Below, in pieces: positions 1 to 8,544 of a DNA stretch of 64,000 nucleotides. This DNA is from Nakamurella multipartita DSM 44233 (lineage in GTDB: Bacteria; Actinomycetota; Actinomycetes; Mycobacteriales; Nakamurellaceae). Made by a program: the position numbers and the translations under genes. The notes below the pieces were generated by a model. That model was not told where the DNA came from, ran no database searches, and worked only from the letters and a program-made list of their open reading frames with translations. The stretch's first letter is position 1. Each line of letters opens with the position of its first letter. The DNA is taken from the NCBI RefSeq assembly GCF_000024365.1, contig NC_013235.1, forward strand, positions 806,001 through 870,000, read 5' to 3'.

Positions 1-1245
1 CAGTGCCCGCCGGCCGCTGGCCCCGCCCCGACCGGCGCGACCGGCCTGCTGCCACAGCGCGGCCAGGGTGCCGGGGTAGCCGGTGATGATGGCCGCGTCC
101 AGCCCGGCGATGTCGATACCCAACTCGAGGGCGTTGGTGCTGGCCAGGCCCAGCAGCTCCCCGGAGTCCAGCGCCCGCTCCAGTTCGCGCCGGTCCTCGG
201 GGAGATACCCGCCGCGGTAGGCGGCGACCCGGGAGGCCAGGTCGGGCGCGATCCGGCGCAGCCGCCGGCGCGCGGCCAGCGCGACCTGCTCGGCGCCCTG
301 CCGGGACCGGACGAAGGTCAGCGTGCGGGCGCCGCCGGCGACCAGATCGGCCATCAGCCGCGCGGCCTCGGCCGGCGCGGACGTCCGGCGGCTTGGCTGC
401 GCGGCTTGCTCGATGCCTGATTCGGGTGTGTCTGATCCGGTGCTGTCCGAGTCGGCGCTGTCTGATCCGGCGCTGTCCGAGTCGATGGGGTCCGAACCGG
501 CCGCGCCCGGTGTCCAGAGCACGAAGTCGGCCGCGGGCCGGGCCGAGCCGTCCTGGGTGACGGCCCGGACCGGCCGGCCGATCAGCCGCTGCGCCGACAC
601 CTGCGGCTCGGCCGCGGTGGCCGAGGCCAGGACGAACACCGGGCTTGACCGGTACAGCCGGGCGACGCGGATCAGCCGGCGCAGGACGAGCGCAACATGC
701 GAGCCGAACACCCCGCGGTAGGCGTGGCATTCGTCGACCACCACGAAGGCCAGCCGCCGCCAGAACCGGTCCCAGGCCGAATGATGGGGGAGCAGCCCCA
801 GGTGCAGCATGTCCGGATTGGTCAGCAGCCAGTTCGCGTGCCCGCGGGCCCAGTCCCGGTCGTCCCGCGGGGTGTCTCCGTCATAGACTGCCGGACGCAG
901 CCCGGGCACCGCCAGGCCGGTCAGCACCCCGAGCTGATCGGCGGCCAGGGCCTTGGTCGGGGCGAGGTAGAGAACGGTGGTCCGCGGGTCGTTCTCGATC
1001 GCGGTCAGGGCCGGCAGGTGATAGCCCAACGACTTGCCGGATGCGGTGCCGGTGGACAGCACCACGTCGTGACCGTCGTGGGCAAGCTGCGCCGCCGCCA
1101 CCTGATGCGTCCAGGGCTGTTCGATGCCCGCCGTCCTCAACGCGTCCCGGACACCCGGAGGCGTCCATCCCGGCCACTGGGCCGGCGACCCCGCCGCCCG
1201 CGGCAGCCGGCGCACATGAGACGCACAGGATGTGACCGAACTCAC
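1..1245 (-). CDS. DEAD/DEAH-box helicase (Rv3649/DUF1998 type), 3' end outside window
   Basis: This is the N-terminal two thirds of a superfamily 2 helicase; the gene runs off the left edge. Reading the minus strand from GTG at 1245, I see a Walker A of the STGTASGKS type (about residue 60), a DECH Walker B box, an SAT motif, and near the window edge GIDIAGLDAAIITGYPG followed by QQAGRAGRG (motif VI). These are the hallmarks of the large actinobacterial helicases related to Rv3649 and YprA/MrfA, thought to act in DNA repair. The GTG start has no good ribosome binding site and an internal GTG at 1215 is an alternative. Between the two RecA domains lies an unusual Gly-Ser-Asp-rich insertion built on a 30-bp repeat (431-500). 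Neighbourhood (helicase, Rv3647c-like gene, topA) matches mycobacterial gene order. Family assignment is secure; the exact biological role is not. Confidence 0.85.
   Translation of the reverse strand, partial: MSSVTSCASHVRRLPRAAGSPAQWPGWTPPGVRDALRTAGIEQPWTHQVAAAQLAHDGHDVVLSTGTASGKSLGYHLPALTAIENDPRTTVLYLAPTKALAADQLGVLTGLAVPGLRPAVYDGDTPRDDRDWARGHANWLLTNPDMLHLGLLPHHSAWDRFWRRLAFVVVDECHAYRGVFGSHVALVLRRLIRVARLYRSSPVFVLASATAAEPQVSAQRLIGRPVRAVTQDGSARPAADFVLWTPGAAGSDPIDSDSAGSDSADSDSTGSDTPESGIEQAAQPSRRTSAPAEAARLMADLVAGGARTLTFVRSRQGAEQVALAARRRLRRIAPDLASRVAAYRGGYLPEDRRELERALDSGELLGLASTNALELGIDIAGLDAAIITGYPGTLAALWQQAGRAGRGGASGRRAL
431..500. repeat. 30-bp tandem repeat inside helicase gene
   Basis: A 30-bp unit (431-460) is repeated with few changes at 461-490, and a third partial copy follows to about 500. 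On the coding (minus) strand it gives alternating Gly/Ser/Asp/Ala residues, a flexible acidic linker between the two helicase lobes. Confidence 0.7.
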
Positions 1246-1529
1246 GTCAAGAAAGCTGGACCGATTTAGCAGAACCGATCCGTCAGCCGGGGCCGGCCAG
1301 GGGTTCGGTGTGGTCACGACACCATTGTCCCGATCCGGTCCGACAGCCGGCCCGGAAGGCGAGCGGCCCGGCGACATTGCTGCTATGCCGGGCGTCTCGG
1401 GGCTGTGCTCTACAGTACTGACCGTCAACGTCGGACCGCGGGGGAACGACGAAAAGTAGACCAGCGCCGGTCGCATCGAGTTGACCGGTACACACGTATC
1501 TGCACCTTTGTGCATGGATCAGGAGCTCG
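1246..1529. other. Intergenic region, divergent helicase / hppA
   Basis: These 284 bases separate two divergent genes and should hold both promoters. I see no convincing small gene. An AGGAG ribosome binding site at 1521-1525 precedes the hppA ATG by 4 nt. No confident -35/-10 pair or riboswitch was recognised. Confidence 0.5.
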
Positions 1530-3830
1530 ATGTCCACCAGTGCCGCCGCTGCGGAAGTCGTCATTACCGGTAGTGATCAAGTCATCGTCATTGGTGTCGC
1601 CGTCGTTGCCCTGATCGCCCTGGTCATCGCGTTCGTGCTGCGGGCCGGGGTACTGGCCGCGGGCACGGGCACACCGAAGATGCAGGAGATCTCGGCCGCG
1701 GTCCAGGAAGGTGCGGCCGCCTATCTGGCCCGCCAGTTCCGCACCCTGGGCATCTTCGTCGTCATCGTCTTCGTGCTGCTGTTCGCCCTGCCGGCCACCA
1801 CCACCGGTGAGCGGATCGGCCGATCGATCGCCTTCCTGTTCGGTGCCGCGTTCTCGGCCTCGATCGGGTACTTCGGCATGTGGCTGGCCACCCGGGCCAA
1901 CGTCCGGGTCGCGGCCGCGGCCAACGGCGACGGCGGCCGGGAGAAGGCCATGCAGATCGGCTTCCGGACCGGTGGCGCGGTCGGCCTGGCCACCACCGGC
2001 CTGGGCCTGCTCGGCGCGTCCATCGTCGTCCTGGTCTACGTCGGCGACGCGCCGAAGGTGTTGGAGGGCTTCGGCTTCGGCGCCGCCATGCTGGCCATGT
2101 TCATGCGGGTCGGCGGCGGCATCTTCACCAAGGCCGCCGACGTCGGCGCCGACCTGGTCGGCAAGGTCGAGCAGGGCATCCCCGAGGACGACCCCCGCAA
2201 CGCCGCCACCATCGCCGACAACGTGGGCGACAACGTCGGTGACTGCGCCGGCATGGCCGCCGACCTGTTCGAGAGCTACGCCGTCACCCTGGTCGCCTCG
2301 CTCATCCTGGGCAGCGCCGCCTTCGGCACCAAGGGCCTGGTCTTCCCCCTGATCATCCCGACGATCGGCGTCATCACCGCGATCATCGGCATCTACATCA
2401 CCAAGGCCAAGCCGGGCGAGCCCGGCCTGGTCACCATCAACCGCTCCTTCTACATCTCCGCCGCGATCTCGGCCGGGTTGTCGGCGGTGGCCTCGTTCGT
2501 CTACCTGCCGACCAACTTCGCCGACCTGGGCATCGACTCGGTCCGCGACGTCTCCGGCAACCCCGCGCTGATGGCGATCATCTCCGTGCTGATCGGCATC
2601 GTCCTGGCCGCCGTCATCCTGTGGCTGACCGGCTACTTCACCGGCACCGAGACGAAGCCGACCAAGGACGTGGCCAAGGCCTCGCTGACCGGCGCCGCCA
2701 CCGTCGTCCTGGGCGGCATCTCGGTCGGCTTCGAGTCCGCCGTCTACACCGCGCTGGTCATCGCCGGCGCCGTCTACGGAGCATTCCTGCTGTCCACCAC
2801 CCTGATCGTGGCGCTGTTCATGATCGCGCTGGCCGGCTGCGGCCTGCTGACCACCGTCGGCGTCATCGTCGCCATGGACACCTTCGGTCCGGTCTCGGAC
2901 AACGCGCAGGGTGTCGCCGAGATGAGCGGCGAGGTCTCCGAGGAGGGCGCCAAGATCCTCACCGAGCTCGACGCGGTCGGCAACACCACCAAGGCCATCA
3001 CCAAGGGCATCGCCATCGCCACCGCGGTACTGGCGGCGACGGCGCTGTTCGGGTCGTACTCGGACGCGATCACCGGCGCCCTGATCTCCGCCGGCGACGC
3101 CGCCGGCCTGGCCGCGGGCAGCCTGAGCTCGTTCGTCACCTCGGTCGTGTCCCCGGGCACCCTGGTCGGCATGCTGCTGGGCGCCTGCGTGGTGTTCCTG
3201 TTCTCCGGCCTGGCCATCAACGCGGTCTCCCGCGCCGCCGGCGCCGTGGTCTACGAGGTGCGCCGCCAGTTCCGCGAGATCCCCGGGATCATGGAGGGCA
3301 CCAACAAGCCCGAGTACGGCAAGGTCGTCGACATCGTCACCCGCGACTCGTTGCGCGAGCTGGCCACCCCGGGGCTGCTGGCCGTGTTCGCCCCGATCGC
3401 CGTCGGCTTCGGCCTGGGCGTCGGTCCGCTGGCCGGCTACCTGGCCGGCACCATCGCCACCGGCACCCTGATGGCCGTGTTCCTGGCCAACTCCGGTGGC
3501 GCCTGGGACAACGCGAAGAAGATCGTCGAGGACGGCACCCACGGCGGCAAGGGCTCGCCGGCGCACGAGGCGACCGTCATCGGTGACACCGTGGGCGACC
3601 CGTTCAAGGACACCGCCGGCCCGGCCATCAACCCGCTGCTCAAGGTGATGAACCTGGTCGCGCTGCTGATCGCCCCGGCCATCGTCGCGCTCTCGGTCGG
3701 CGACTCGGCCAGCGCCGGCATCCGCTACGGCATCTCGGCGCTCGCCGTGGTGATCATCGTGACCGCCGTCGTGGTGTCGAAGCGACGTGAGTCGTCCTTG
3801 CACGCGGATCAGCCGCAGGCCACCGCCTGA
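1530..3830 (+). CDS. hppA: Membrane-bound proton-translocating pyrophosphatase (K+-independent type)
   Basis: This 766-residue integral membrane enzyme hydrolyses pyrophosphate and pumps protons across the cell membrane. The hydropathy pattern gives about 15-16 membrane helices. Seen in the sequence: the catalytic DVGADLVGKVE segment, the Asp-rich DNVGDNVGDCAGMAADLFES loop, and the second Asp cluster GDTVGDPFKDTAGPAINPL near the C-terminus. The key subtype residue is Lys488 in GNTTKA. K+-dependent enzymes have Ala there, and Lys marks the K+-independent H+-pumping class. Start ATG 1530 has AGGAG at 1521-1525. A 13-bp stem at 3861-3891 ends the transcript, so it is probably monocistronic. It sits between the helicase and the Rv3647c-like gene, where mycobacteria carry a cold-shock gene. 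Confidence 0.97.
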   Translation: MSTSAAAAEVVITGSDQVIVIGVAVVALIALVIAFVLRAGVLAAGTGTPKMQEISAAVQEGAAAYLARQFRTLGIFVVIVFVLLFALPATTTGERIGRSIAFLFGAAFSASIGYFGMWLATRANVRVAAAANGDGGREKAMQIGFRTGGAVGLATTGLGLLGASIVVLVYVGDAPKVLEGFGFGAAMLAMFMRVGGGIFTKAADVGADLVGKVEQGIPEDDPRNAATIADNVGDNVGDCAGMAADLFESYAVTLVASLILGSAAFGTKGLVFPLIIPTIGVITAIIGIYITKAKPGEPGLVTINRSFYISAAISAGLSAVASFVYLPTNFADLGIDSVRDVSGNPALMAIISVLIGIVLAAVILWLTGYFTGTETKPTKDVAKASLTGAATVVLGGISVGFESAVYTALVIAGAVYGAFLLSTTLIVALFMIALAGCGLLTTVGVIVAMDTFGPVSDNAQGVAEMSGEVSEEGAKILTELDAVGNTTKAITKGIAIATAVLAATALFGSYSDAITGALISAGDAAGLAAGSLSSFVTSVVSPGTLVGMLLGACVVFLFSGLAINAVSRAAGAVVYEVRRQFREIPGIMEGTNKPEYGKVVDIVTRDSLRELATPGLLAVFAPIAVGFGLGVGPLAGYLAGTIATGTLMAVFLANSGGAWDNAKKIVEDGTHGGKGSPAHEATVIGDTVGDPFKDTAGPAINPLLKVMNLVALLIAPAIVALSVGDSASAGIRYGISALAVVIIVTAVVVSKRRESSLHADQPQATA

Positions 3831-3860
3831 GCTCAGGGGTCTGCGCAGGACCGATCAAGC

Positions 3861-3891
3861 AGTAGCCCCCGGCCCGGTGCCGGGGGCTACT
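3861..3891 (+). terminator. Terminator-like hairpin after hppA
   Basis: A perfect 13-bp stem (AGTAGCCCCCGGC paired with its complement) encloses a 5-nt loop and starts 31 nt after the hppA stop. There is no real T tract, only GTGCTTTGG. In this GC-rich background such stems commonly end transcription. Confidence 0.7.
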
Positions 3892-3917
3892 GTGCTTTGG
3901 GTGGCGAGGGGGCTCGG

Positions 3918-4496
3918 TTGACTCAGTTGTCGCTGTGGTCGGCCGACCTGACCGCGCCGGTGGGCGAGGATCTGGGCGGGCTGCTGGCGGCCGACGGGCG
4001 CCTGGAGGAGGGCGACGACGGAGTCCGGCTGATCATCCCGTTGGCCGACCCGTGGCGGGCATCGGCCCTGGTCCGGGAGTGCCGGGTGCGTGACGTCGAC
4101 GCGCACATCGAGACCGACGAGCACGTCACCGAGTTGCGCACCGATCCCGCGCCGGTGCTCGCCGAGCTGCGCGAGCGGTGGGTGGACGGCCCGGACAAGG
4201 TGATGCCGGCCGGGTTGGAGCTGTCCGCGGGCCTGATCCGGTGCTGGGTGATCGCCTCCGGGCGACCCGCCCCGGTGGGCTACCTGCTCGGCCTGGACCC
4301 CCGGACCCCGGAGCTGCACCAGCCGCTGGCCGCGGTCTGCGCGGCGATGGGACTGGCCGGTTCGATCCTGGGTCCCCGCGGCGGCGGGCCGGCGGTGCGT
4401 ATCGTCGGTCATCGACGGTGCTCGCGGCTGGCCGAGATGGTCGGCACGCCACCGCCGGAGGCTCCGGCCGGGCAGTTCCCGCAGCCGATGCACTGA
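3918..4496 (+). CDS. Conserved actinobacterial protein upstream of topA (Rv3647c-like)
   Basis: A soluble protein of 192 residues with no signal peptide, membrane helix or catalytic motif that I recognise. It has the length and position (immediately before topA, near the helicase) of the conserved hypothetical Rv3647c in mycobacteria. That match rests on synteny and general resemblance. I place the start at TTG 3918, giving LTQLSLWSADL, because GAGGGGG at 3906-3912 is well spaced from it; the frame is open back to 3897. The C-terminal half contains an Arg/Gly-rich stretch (ILGPRGGGPAVRIVGHRRC) that could contact nucleic acid. Function unknown. Confidence 0.75.
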   Translation: MTQLSLWSADLTAPVGEDLGGLLAADGRLEEGDDGVRLIIPLADPWRASALVRECRVRDVDAHIETDEHVTELRTDPAPVLAELRERWVDGPDKVMPAGLELSAGLIRCWVIASGRPAPVGYLLGLDPRTPELHQPLAAVCAAMGLAGSILGPRGGGPAVRIVGHRRCSRLAEMVGTPPPEAPAGQFPQPMH

Positions 4497-4702
4497 TCGG
4501 ATCCGGACCGGCACCGCGACCGTGCGGGCCAGGCTCCACACGGATCGCTCGTCCGGTTGTGGCATCCTGCTCCCGGTAGGGCCGCGACGGACGATCCCGG
4601 AGGGGCCCCCGGTGGCGGGGACCACCTGTGCAGCACCGTCCGTCCGGCCCGACCTGCATCACCGGCCGGCGCGACGCCCAGAAACAAGGAGAACGAGACC
4701 TG

Positions 4703-7639
4703 ATGGCCACTGGCACCTCCGCGAGCACCCGCAACGGCGGCGTGCGGCTGGTCGTCGTCGAGTCACCGAGCAAGGCGAAGACCATCTCCGGTTACCTCGG
4801 CGACGGCTACATCGTCGAGTCCTCGGTCGGGCACATCCGCGACCTGCCCCGCGGCGCCGCCGACGTACCGGCCAAGTACAAGGGCGAGCCCTGGGCCCGG
4901 CTGGGCGTGGACACCGAGCACGGCTTCGAGCCGCTCTACGTCGTCTCCCCGGAGAAGAAGGCCCAGGTCGCTAAGCTCAAGTCGCTGCTGGCCGGGGCCG
5001 ACGAGCTCTACCTGGCCACAGACGAGGACCGCGAGGGCGAGGCCATCGCCTGGCATCTGCTGGAGACCCTCAAGCCCAAGGTCCCGGTCAAGCGGATGGT
5101 CTTCCACGAGATCACCCCGGCCGCGATCCGCGAGGCCGCCGCCAACCCGCGCGCCCTGGACGAGAACCTGGTCGACGCCCAGGAGACCCGCCGCATCCTG
5201 GACCGGTTGTACGGCTACGAGGTCTCCCCGGTGCTGTGGAAGAAGGTGATGCCCAAGCTGTCCGCCGGTCGCGTGCAGTCGGTGGCCACCCGCATCATCG
5301 TGCAGCGCGAACGCGAGCGGATGGCGTTCCGCTCGGGCACCTACTGGGGCCTGGACGCGCTCATGTCGCCGGCCGGCACCGGGGCCGAGCCGTTCAAGTC
5401 GGCGCTGAGCACCGTGGACGGGCGCCGGCTGGCCGCCGGCCGCGACTTCGACCCGGCCACCGGCGGGCTCAAGGCCGACGCCGACGTGCTGCTGCTGGAC
5501 GAGGACGGGGCGCGCACCCTGGCCACCGCGCTGGCCGGCGGCACCGCCACCGTCACCTCGGTGGAGGAGAAGCCCTACACCCGCAAGCCCTACCCGCCGT
5601 TCATGACCTCCACCCTGCAGCAGGAGGCCGGCCGCAAACTGGGGTTCAACTCCGAGCGCACCATGCGCACCGCGCAGCGGCTGTACGAGAACGGCTTCAT
5701 CACCTACATGCGAACCGACTCGACCACCCTGAGCTCGTCGGCCCAGGAGGCCGCCCGGGCCCAGGCCCGCGAGCTGTACGGGCCGGAGTACGTGCCGCCG
5801 ACCCCGCGGCAGTACACCCGCAAGGTCAAGAACGCCCAGGAGGCGCACGAGGCCATCCGCCCGGCCGGCGACAACTTCCGCACCCCGGGTCAGGTCGCCA
5901 ACCAGATCTCCGGCGACGAGTACCGGCTCTACGAGCTGATCTGGCAGCGCACCATCGCCTCGCAGATGGTCGACGCCCGCGGCCTGACCCTGTCGGTCAA
6001 GATCGCCGCGACCGCGCGGGAGCAGGAGTGCGTGTTCAGCGCGTCCGGCCGCACCATCACCTTCCCCGGGTTCCTGCGGGCCTACGTGGAGACGGTGGAC
6101 GCGGAGGCCGGCGGCGAGGCCGACGACGCCGAACGGCGGCTGCCCAAGCTGGAGACCGGGCAAAAGCTCGACATCCGTGACCTGATCCCGGCCAGCCACG
6201 TGACCACCCCGCCGGCCCGGTACACCGAGCCGTCGCTGATCGGCGCGTTGCAGGACCTGGGCATCGGCCGTCCCTCCACCTACACCTCGATCATCCGCAC
6301 GATCATCGACCGCGGGTACGTGTGGAAGAAGGGGCAGGCGCTGGTCCCGTCCTGGATCGCGTTCGCCGTCATCGGCCTGCTCGAGCAGCACTTCTCCCGG
6401 CTGGTGGACTACAACTTCACCGCGGCGATGGAGGACGAGCTCGACGGCATCGCCGACGGGCGGATCGGCCGCACCGACTGGCTGTCCGCGTTCTACTTCG
6501 GCGGCGACCTGGGCCCGGCCGGCTCGGTCGGCCGCTCCGGCGGCCTGAAGAAGCTGGTCGGCGAGCGGCTGGAGGACATCGACGCCCGCGAGGTCAACTC
6601 GTTGCCGTTGCTGACCGACGCCGAGGGCCGGCAGGTGCTGGTCCGGGTCGGCCGGTACGGCCCGTACCTGGAGCGGATGGTGCAGGGCGAGGACGGCGAG
6701 CCGACCGCCCAGCGGGCCAACCTGCCCGAGGACCTGCCCCCGGACGAGGTCGACGCCGAGGTCGCCGAGAAGCTGTTCAGCCAGTCCGGCGACGGTGGCG
6801 AGACCGAGCTCGGGGTGGATCCGGACACCGGGCACCTGATCGTCGCCAAGGACGGCCGGTTCGGCCCCTACGTCACCGAGGTGCTGCCGGAGGCCGCTCC
6901 GGCGGCCACCGGGGCCGACGGGACCGCCAAGAAGACGACCAAGGCCAAGGCGGCGGCCAAGCCGCGTACCGCGTCGCTGTTCAAGTCGATGACCCTGGAC
7001 ACCATCGACCTGCCCACCGCGCTACGGCTGCTGTCGCTGCCCCGGGTGGTCGGCGTCGATCCGGCCGACGGCCAGGAGATCACCGCGCAGAACGGCCGGT
7101 ACGGGCCCTACCTGAAGAAGGGCACCGACTCCCGGTCGCTGACCAGCGAGGACGCGCTGTTCGACGTCACCCTGGACGAGGCGCTGGCCCTGTACGCGCA
7201 GCCCAAGACCCGCGGCCGGTCCGCGGCGGCCGCGCCGCCGCTGCGGGAGGTCGGCATCGACCCGTCCGGCGGCAAACCGATGGTGATCAAGGACGGCCGG
7301 TTCGGGCCGTACGTCACCGACGGGGAGACCAACGCCTCCCTGCGCAAGGGTGACGAGGTCGAGACCCTCACCGTGGAGCGCGCGGCCGAGCTGCTGGCCG
7401 ATCGACGCGCCCGCGGGCCGGCCCCCAAGCGGGCGACCACCCGCAAGCCGGCGGCGGCCAAGGCCGGTGCCGCGGCCGGTGGCACCAAGACGGCCACCAA
7501 GACTGCGGCGGCCAAGACGACGGCCACCAAGACCGCCACCAAGACTGCTTCCAAGACCACGGCGGCGGCGAAGGCGCGGACCACCAAGGCGGCCGGCACC
7601 ACCCGCAGCACCACCCGTCGGACCGGCCCCGCGGAGTGA
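4703..7639 (+). CDS. topA: DNA topoisomerase I (type IA)
   Basis: A 978-residue enzyme that relaxes negatively supercoiled DNA through a 5'-phosphotyrosine intermediate. The N-terminal Toprim domain begins with VVVESPSKAKTISGYLG, and its acidic cluster is TDEDREGEAIAWHL. The active-site Tyr335 lies in FITYMRTDST. From about residue 640 to 910 there are four C-terminal repeats with G-R-[FY]-G-P-Y cores, the metal-free C-terminal domains of actinobacterial TopA. The last ~70 residues are a Lys/Ala/Thr tail, which in mycobacterial and Streptomyces TopA aids processivity. There are no zinc-finger cysteines. Start ATG 4703 is preceded by AAGGAG at 4686-4691; an open frame to 4628 lacks such a site and would put residues ahead of the Toprim start. 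Essential housekeeping gene. Confidence 0.98.
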   Translation: MATGTSASTRNGGVRLVVVESPSKAKTISGYLGDGYIVESSVGHIRDLPRGAADVPAKYKGEPWARLGVDTEHGFEPLYVVSPEKKAQVAKLKSLLAGADELYLATDEDREGEAIAWHLLETLKPKVPVKRMVFHEITPAAIREAAANPRALDENLVDAQETRRILDRLYGYEVSPVLWKKVMPKLSAGRVQSVATRIIVQRERERMAFRSGTYWGLDALMSPAGTGAEPFKSALSTVDGRRLAAGRDFDPATGGLKADADVLLLDEDGARTLATALAGGTATVTSVEEKPYTRKPYPPFMTSTLQQEAGRKLGFNSERTMRTAQRLYENGFITYMRTDSTTLSSSAQEAARAQARELYGPEYVPPTPRQYTRKVKNAQEAHEAIRPAGDNFRTPGQVANQISGDEYRLYELIWQRTIASQMVDARGLTLSVKIAATAREQECVFSASGRTITFPGFLRAYVETVDAEAGGEADDAERRLPKLETGQKLDIRDLIPASHVTTPPARYTEPSLIGALQDLGIGRPSTYTSIIRTIIDRGYVWKKGQALVPSWIAFAVIGLLEQHFSRLVDYNFTAAMEDELDGIADGRIGRTDWLSAFYFGGDLGPAGSVGRSGGLKKLVGERLEDIDAREVNSLPLLTDAEGRQVLVRVGRYGPYLERMVQGEDGEPTAQRANLPEDLPPDEVDAEVAEKLFSQSGDGGETELGVDPDTGHLIVAKDGRFGPYVTEVLPEAAPAATGADGTAKKTTKAKAAAKPRTASLFKSMTLDTIDLPTALRLLSLPRVVGVDPADGQEITAQNGRYGPYLKKGTDSRSLTSEDALFDVTLDEALALYAQPKTRGRSAAAAPPLREVGIDPSGGKPMVIKDGRFGPYVTDGETNASLRKGDEVETLTVERAAELLADRRARGPAPKRATTRKPAAAKAGAAAGGTKTATKTAAAKTTATKTATKTASKTTAAAKARTTKAAGTTRSTTRRTGPAE

Positions 7640-7757
7640 TCGACGGCCGGGTGCGACCGGTGCATTCGGGGGTGCGGTCAGGGTTTCACCCTGGCTTTGT
7701 CCCGAATTCCCGGGCCGCCCGGGCCGTCCGGTCGGTGCCGGGTCCTACCATTTGAAT

Positions 7758-8507
7758 ATGACCGCCGGATTCGACGCGCCTGGCAGGACCGATCGTGGGT
7801 TCGCCGACGCCCTGAGCGGTCCCGACGGCACCGGCGATCCGGCCGTCCTCATGCCGGTGCTGTCGGTCTACCCGGACGCGTTGTCCGCGCCGATGCCCGA
7901 CGCGATGGTCGCCCTGCCCCCGATCGACCCGGCCGCGCTGACCCGAGCCGCGCTGGCCGCGGGGTCGATCGCCGCGCCCGCCGTGCCGGTCCAACCGGCG
8001 CGAACGACCCGGCCCCCGGGGCAACGGGCGGCCGGCCAACCGGGCCGGCCGGGCCGCACCTCCACCCCGGCCCGGGCGCCGGCCGCCTGGGGTCCGGTCG
8101 ACCCGCGCGCCTCCGCCCCGCACCTGTCCGCTCGCCAGCCGCCGATGCCCCGGCCGCCGTCGTCGTCGGCCTCCTCGTCGCATCCGGGCGCGGCGGCCTC
8201 CGGGGTGTCCTCGACGGTGTCCGCCTGGGCCAACCGGGCCATGACCCCGGCGGAGGTCGCCGGCTTCCTGCGCAACACGCTGACCGGCAACCCGCAGATC
8301 GGCTCGACCTCGGCGATGGCCGCCAACCGGCACCAGCCGGCCGCCCACGCGCCGACCCCGCCGCTGCCGCGACGCACCCCGCGGACGACTCGCCGGAACA
8401 AGGGGTCGGGCGTCTGGGCCGTCTTCATCTTCCTGGTCGTCATCGCCTTCGCCAGCGGGCTGGGTCAGCGGATCATCCAGGCGATCACCGAACTGCTCAA
8501 CCGGTGA
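7758..8507 (+). CDS. Hypothetical Pro/Ala-rich protein with C-terminal membrane anchor
   Basis: A 249-residue protein of low complexity. Residues 1-70 are acidic and non-repetitive. The middle (70-220) is rich in Pro, Arg, Ala and Ser and probably disordered. One hydrophobic segment near residue 222 (VWAVFIFLVVIAFASGL) is followed by a short amphipathic tail. This looks like a tail-anchored or type II membrane protein with its disordered part in the cytoplasm. It lies between topA and the MFS/TMPK fusion. I know no family for it. Third-position GC supports coding. ATG 7758 is the first start after the topA stop that gives a sensible protein. Confidence 0.6.
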   Translation: MTAGFDAPGRTDRGFADALSGPDGTGDPAVLMPVLSVYPDALSAPMPDAMVALPPIDPAALTRAALAAGSIAAPAVPVQPARTTRPPGQRAAGQPGRPGRTSTPARAPAAWGPVDPRASAPHLSARQPPMPRPPSSSASSSHPGAAASGVSSTVSAWANRAMTPAEVAGFLRNTLTGNPQIGSTSAMAANRHQPAAHAPTPPLPRRTPRTTRRNKGSGVWAVFIFLVVIAFASGLGQRIIQAITELLNR

Positions 8508-8544
8508 GTGCGATGAGCCGGGCCCGGTCGAGCGAGCGGATGCC

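Noticed and set aside
1425-3803. A 792-residue open frame antisense to hppA
   Set aside because: It is a mirror of the hppA coding sequence, with Asp/Gly/His-rich composition and no known motif. hppA on the other strand is unmistakable.
4763-6835. Long open frame antisense to topA
   Set aside because: Shadow frame produced by high third-position GC; no domains, and topA is certain.
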